From: Gammaproteobacteria bacterium
GTDB lineage: Bacteria > Pseudomonadota > Gammaproteobacteria > SZUA-152
Direction of reading: 5' to 3'
DNA: 18,145 nt
Assembly (NCBI GenBank): GCA_030599435.1
Contig: JAUVNZ010000006.1
Span: 1-18,145 of the forward strand
Below, one piece after another: positions 15,183 to 18,145 of this stretch. The position numbers were made by a program, and so were the translations under genes. The notes under the pieces are model-generated. The model saw only the letters and a list, made by a program, of their open reading frames with translations. It was not told where the DNA came from and made no database searches. The stretch's first letter is position 1; each line of letters begins with the position of its first letter.

Positions 15183-16066
15183 ATCCTTGCTCCTATTTCT
15201 TGTTTTTGGTGATTTGCCATAATTAGCCGTTCTACGAAAAATTGCAATTGGCCACCGACAGTTGGTATAGGCCAACTTCCGGATTTACTTGCCAACTTTT
15301 TAAATGCTAATGCTGATTTACTGCGTGGATATGCATCTACTACTGCACGTTGTTTCTGTATTGCTTTACGTAAATAATCATCTTCAGGAATAACACCCGC
15401 AAAATCAAGAGCTACATCAAGATAGCGATCTGTTACTTTTAATATTTTGTTAAATAGTAAACGACCTTCTTGAGCACTATGCGCCATGTTTGAAATAACC
15501 CGAAATCGATATATGCCATGTTCACTACTCAAAAGCTTAATGAGTGCATATGCATCAGTAATTGAAGCCGGTTCGTCACAAACCACAACCACTACTTCAT
15601 GGGCTGCTCGGGAAAATGTTACAACGCTTTCATTAATACCTGCAGCGGTATCGATGATTAAATAATCTGGGCTTAAACTAATCTCACTGAAGGCACTAAT
15701 TACACCAGCATGTTCTGCTGTGCTTAGTTCAGACATAGCCTTAACTCCAGAAGATGCTGGTATAACTCTCATACCATGAGGGCCTTTACACATGACTTCT
15801 TCAAGAGAACGAGCCCCATTAAGCACATGAGACAAATCATACTCAGGTTGCAAGCCCAACATTACATCAACATTTGCCAGGCCCAGGTCGGCATCCATCA
15901 ACATGACTTCTTTACCCTGGCTAGCAAGGGTAACCCCTAAGTTAACAGAAACGTTTGTTTTTCCAACACCGCCTTTACCGCTGGTTACAGCTATGACACG
16001 AACAGGCTGTGGTCGAGCAATTCTGTGTAAGTTATCCGTTTGATCTACTGATTCAGCCATGAGCAT
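15179..16066 (-). CDS. fleN: FleN/FlhG, MinD-like ATPase controlling flagellar number
   Basis: This 295-residue MinD/ParA-type ATPase limits flagellar number by antagonising FleQ in polar-flagellated bacteria. It has the deviant Walker [10 protein letters not shown] (29-37, Lys31 and Lys36), the Asp motif [12 protein letters not shown] (56-67) and LIIDTAAGI near 136-144. A short N-terminal tail precedes [11 protein letters not shown]. In some homologues a DQ-x-x-x-L-R segment there binds the activator; DQTDNLHR (8-15) matches that pattern. I keep the ATG at 16066 because AGGA stands nine bases before it; the ATG at 16060 is an alternative. The gene overlaps fliA by four bases. A sigma54 promoter lies upstream. 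flhF, its usual upstream partner, is not present; fliM lies upstream instead. Confidence 0.94.
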   Translation of the reverse strand: MLMAESVDQTDNLHRIARPQPVRVIAVTSGKGGVGKTNVSVNLGVTLASQGKEVMLMDADLGLANVDVMLGLQPEYDLSHVLNGARSLEEVMCKGPHGMRVIPASSGVKAMSELSTAEHAGVISAFSEISLSPDYLIIDTAAGINESVVTFSRAAHEVVVVVCDEPASITDAYALIKLLSSEHGIYRFRVISNMAHSAQEGRLLFNKILKVTDRYLDVALDFAGVIPEDDYLRKAIQKQRAVVDAYPRSKSALAFKKLASKSGSWPIPTVGGQLQFFVERLIMANHQKQEIGARI

Positions 16067-16428
16067 TTTCTACCATCCTGCGATACGCTAATATTGAATT
16101 TTGATCCTGATCCATATGACTCTAAATAATGCAATATCTGTTCCAACCTTGATTTAAGGGTAAATCCTCCCAGAATTGCATAAAAACACCTGTTTTAAGG
16201 TCATATCCCTGTCAGACAAGCAATTTCCCAAGCAAATATGCCAGCTCTTTGACTCATTAGAATGACTCCGCCAGTGTTTCGGCGCTTGAGGGGAATTTAG
16301 GAGGATAACTAGTTCTGGTGATGTTATTGAGAAAATCGATCAGCCAAATATGGTTCGTGCGGCCTGATTTTACTTTTAGCACCAACTATCAATTGCTGAT
16401 TGGCAGTTGCAGATCCTTATCAGAGTGC
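16067..16428. other. 362-bp non-coding gap where fliN to flhF would normally lie
   Basis: This gap between fliM and fleN (both minus strand) holds the sigma54 promoter of fleN (16130-16146). I read all three minus-strand frames after the FliM stop and found no recognisable FliM C-terminal (SpoA) domain, FliN or FlhF remnant. A plus-strand AGGAGG (16299-16304) has no start codon at a proper distance. The remainder shows nothing I can name. Confidence 0.6.
16130..16146 (-). promoter_or_regulatory. Sigma54 promoter of fleN-fliA
   Basis: The minus strand reads TTGGAACAGATATTGCA. The invariant GG and GC are separated by exactly ten bases, and all but one position agrees with the TGGCAC-R-N4-TTGCW consensus. 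A start near 16120 would give a leader of about 54-60 bases to fleN. In gammaproteobacteria this class is activated by FleQ, which FleN counteracts, so feedback is likely. Confidence 0.75.
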
Positions 16429-17148
16429 CTATTCGCTACTTTCTGACAGTTTCTGTAATGATTCTAGCATTGAGAATGGCATAGCCACGTGAAGGTTTCC
16501 CTCAGTGCTATCCATGCTCACATGGAATGTTATAACGATAACAATGTCATTTGGGGCAAGAACATTTGTAAGCTGAGGATTAACTTCTGAACTAACAAAT
16601 TCAGGTTCCAGTGATGTAACAGGAGACCAGGCATCCTTAAACGTGACAAACAATTTCTCAAGAATCATTTCGATCACGCGCAATTCTGTCGGAGCGAATT
16701 CTCGCCCTTCATTTATATTAAAAGGTCTACCCTCACCACCAAAATATTTGTCAACTAGCATAAAGACCAGTTTTGGATCAAATACAAACAATCCTATAGT
16801 TTCAAGTGGTTTTATAAGGGCAATATTCATACTAGTTGGAATAAAAAGGCTATGGGTATAATCAGAAAATTTGAGGGAACGCATCCCATATAAATTAATT
16901 TCTGTATTACAACCCAGCAATTTTGATAAAGCTAACTGAAAAAATCCTGAAAAACGCTCGTTCACCATTTCTAACATTGGAAATTTTTTACCAATTTCAT
17001 GGTCGTTTCTGCTGGAGGGATTATCCCCTGCTGAATCCCCTTCCTCACTACTAGACAATGATTCTCCACCTTCTGTAATCAGATCATCTGACGAACTCTG
17101 TAATAATGCATTAATTTCTTCCTGGGACAGTAAATCATTCGCAGCCAT
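16429..17148 (-). CDS. fliM: FliM, flagellar switch protein lacking its C-terminal SpoA domain
   Basis: This rotor switch protein has only 239 residues, against about 320-335 in the family. The N-terminal CheY-binding peptide LLSQEEINALL (6-16) is intact, followed by an acidic, Ser-rich linker (about 17-50) and the FliG-binding middle domain (about 52-232). The middle domain includes PMLEMVNERFSGFF, the GGEGR motif (137-141) and APNDIVIVITFHV. It ends LHVAMPFSMLESLQ (219-232) and the TAG stop comes seven residues later, exactly at the domain boundary. The C-terminal FliN-like domain that seats FliM in the C-ring is absent, and I could not find it downstream in any frame. It follows fliL by 71 bases and shares its promoter. 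The ribosome-binding site is weak. A genuine short form and a relic are both possible; the preserved middle domain suggests selection. Confidence 0.88.
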   Translation of the reverse strand: MAANDLLSQEEINALLQSSSDDLITEGGESLSSSEEGDSAGDNPSSRNDHEIGKKFPMLEMVNERFSGFFQLALSKLLGCNTEINLYGMRSLKFSDYTHSLFIPTSMNIALIKPLETIGLFVFDPKLVFMLVDKYFGGEGRPFNINEGREFAPTELRVIEMILEKLFVTFKDAWSPVTSLEPEFVSSEVNPQLTNVLAPNDIVIVITFHVSMDSTEGNLHVAMPFSMLESLQKLSESSE

Positions 17149-17219
17149 GGGTATATATCCAGTAATTTATTGATGTAACAAAATCATAATTGATTATTTC
17201 TGGCCTATCTAGGAAGCAG

Positions 17220-17717
17220 TTATTGCATTACGAATGTAGTGAAATAGACAGCTTCTAAACCTGGATCACCAGTTTCCTGTTCAAGAATACGTCGGATAAT
17301 CTCTAGTGCTTCTGCACGGAGTCTTTCCTTACCTTCAACCGTATTTATCTTGTCGTACTGCTGGTCACTAAATAACATATTTAAATTATTCCTGATCACT
17401 GGCATATGTATTTTCATTTGCTCCAATACCTCGGATGATCGCGCCATAACTTCTACAGTAATTTGTAAAAATCTTGCATTTCCCTGACCAGAAAAATTTA
17501 CTACAAAGGTAGGATCTATCGGTAGATAAACAGCAGGTAATGATTCTCTGTTACTACTCTCATCAAATCCGCCACTCGGATTACCTGGAATCACACCAGA
17601 TACATACAATGTGGCTAGAACAATCAATGCGGCACTAATGGCTGGCAAAACACCAATCAAGAATATCTTAGAGGTGAATGATTTTTCCGTTTTACTGCTT
17701 ACTTCACCATCAGCCAT
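17220..17717 (-). CDS. fliL: Flagellar basal body-associated protein FliL
   Basis: This single-pass inner-membrane protein of 165 residues surrounds and stabilises the stator in homologues. It has a short polar cytoplasmic N-terminus, one membrane helix (about 17-40, KIFLIGVLPAISAALIVL) and a periplasmic domain with YLPIDPTFVVNF, RFLQITVEVMARS and the family's C-terminal end VYFTTFVMQ. An upstream ATG at 17735 would add six residues. The ATG at 17717 is preferred because AAAGGAAA lies about seven bases before it. It is the first gene of a fliL-fliM unit driven by a sigma54 promoter. In the usual gammaproteobacterial order fliK precedes it; here the neighbour on that side is a divergent, unrelated gene. 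Confidence 0.92.
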   Translation of the reverse strand: MADGEVSSKTEKSFTSKIFLIGVLPAISAALIVLATLYVSGVIPGNPSGGFDESSNRESLPAVYLPIDPTFVVNFSGQGNARFLQITVEVMARSSEVLEQMKIHMPVIRNNLNMLFSDQQYDKINTVEGKERLRAEALEIIRRILEQETGDPGLEAVYFTTFVMQ

Positions 17718-17777
17718 GCAAATATTTCCTTTCATTTAATTGCTCAAGGAGATTTAAATATCTATCTCTTATTTATT

Positions 17778-17793
17778 AGCAATTGTTATGCCA
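17778..17793 (-). promoter_or_regulatory. Sigma54 promoter of fliL-fliM
   Basis: The minus strand reads TGGCATAACAATTGCT: GG and GC are ten bases apart, with one mismatch to TGGCAC-R-N4-TTGCW. Initiation near 17767 leaves a leader of about 50 bases. A GTTAATTCAAC sequence at 17817-17827 vaguely resembles half of a FleQ site but is too degenerate to call. Confidence 0.78.
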
Positions 17794-17931
17794 TGAAATC
17801 TAAAATAATTTTTTCTGTTAATTCAACATGTTACCAAAACATATCTGTTGAAAAGACAATATTTTGACCTCAAGCGACTACCCCAAAGTCGAAATATTGC
17901 CAATCAGATCTTCTTTAGAAAAATCTCTCGC

Positions 17932-17959
17932 TAGACTGCCTTTTTAGCTCGGGTACAAT
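17932..17959 (+). promoter_or_regulatory. Possible sigma70 promoter of the right-edge gene
   Basis: TAGACT (17932-17937), a 16-base spacer and TACAAT (17954-17959) give four and five of six consensus matches, with a start near 17966 and a leader of about 30 bases before the ATG at 17996. Confidence 0.45.
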
Positions 17960-17995
17960 GCATGACTTTATTGAATCAACACTGACGGAATAACA

Positions 17996-18145
17996 ATGCG
18001 CGGCCCTTTAAACCTGAAATTTGTCTTCCTTTTCTGCTTCTTACTCCTTGTACCTGGGACTAGCTGGACATTTGATTATTTACAGCCACTACCTGAGTCA
18101 TCACCAGTTCCGGTAGAAAACCCTCAAACACAAGCCAAAATAGCC
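17996..18145 (+). CDS. N-terminus of an exported or membrane-anchored protein, cut by the window edge
   Basis: An ORF of 50 codons is open to the last base. It starts MRGPLNLKFVFLFCFLLLVP: a short basic segment, a hydrophobic core of about 13-15 residues, then a polar Pro-rich stretch (LQPLPESSPVPVENPQTQ). This is a signal peptide or membrane anchor followed by a flexible linker. GGA stands seven bases before the ATG, and a fair promoter precedes it. It is divergent from fliL. I do not recognise the family from this much sequence. The missing Cys after the core argues against a lipoprotein. Confidence 0.6.
   Translation, partial: MRGPLNLKFVFLFCFLLLVPGTSWTFDYLQPLPESSPVPVENPQTQAKIA

Noticed and set aside
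15183..15275. Upstream extension of the fliA frame by 31 codons
   Set aside because: It overlaps fleN coding sequence and is not FliA-like; the ATG at 15182 with its ATGA overlap and ribosome-binding site is the natural start.
16203..16428. Search for the missing FliM C-terminal domain by frameshift
   Set aside because: All three minus-strand frames meet stops quickly and none reads like a SpoA domain, so a single frameshift does not explain the short FliM.
16321..16446. Plus-strand ORF of 41 residues with an AGGAGG upstream, antisense to the fliM end
   Set aside because: The AGGAGG is 16 bases from the ATG, too far, and the product has no recognisable features.
17817..17827. GTTAATTCAAC as a FleQ binding site upstream of fliL
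   Set aside because: Too degenerate against the known FleQ box to be called.

Overview
The window is a stretch of chromosome from a moderately AT-rich gammaproteobacterium. Evidence for this is the YceD-type protein at the left edge, a full-length exonuclease I (SbcB), a two-subunit pyruvate carboxylase, and the fleN-fliA and motC-motD pairs with sigma54-type flagellar promoters typical of polar-flagellated gammaproteobacteria. I cannot name the genus from the sequence. I saw no tRNA, rRNA, CRISPR array, insertion sequence or phage gene.

Layout. (1) 1-475, minus: 5' part of yceD, apparently transcribed almost leaderless from a near-consensus promoter. (2) 729-4010, plus: pycA-pycB, pyruvate carboxylase. 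(3) 4041-6302, minus: sbcB, preceded by a PP2C-type protein phosphatase gene. (4) 6643-12608, plus: a tight five-gene set divergent from the phosphatase. It encodes a small protein of unknown function, a soluble HEAT-repeat/Ser-Thr kinase fusion, two collinear PilT-type hexameric ATPases and an FHA protein. (5) 12658-17717, minus: flagellar genes in three units, fliL-fliM (sigma54 promoter), fleN-fliA (sigma54 promoter, strong terminator) and motC-motD (its own sigma70-like promoter). (6) 17996 to the right end, plus: start of an unrecognised membrane-anchored or exported protein.

How the genes fit together. Region 4 plus the phosphatase forms a complete phospho-signalling cassette: writer (kinase), eraser (PP2C) and reader (FHA), wrapped around two PilT-like motors and an unknown protein. 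The inference is that Ser/Thr phosphorylation controls type IV pilus retraction or another PilT-driven process. The logic resembles the PpkA/PppA/Fha control of type VI secretion, but with pilus ATPases as the client. This is the best candidate for a little-described system here.

The flagellar part is strikingly abbreviated. FliM stops at the end of its middle domain and lacks the C-terminal FliN-like (SpoA) domain. The block normally found between fliM and fleN (fliN-O-P-Q-R, flhB, flhA, flhF) is absent, replaced by 362 bp of non-coding DNA. The che genes usual between fliA and motC are also missing. Either these genes lie elsewhere or the flagellar apparatus has been remodelled; this window cannot decide which.
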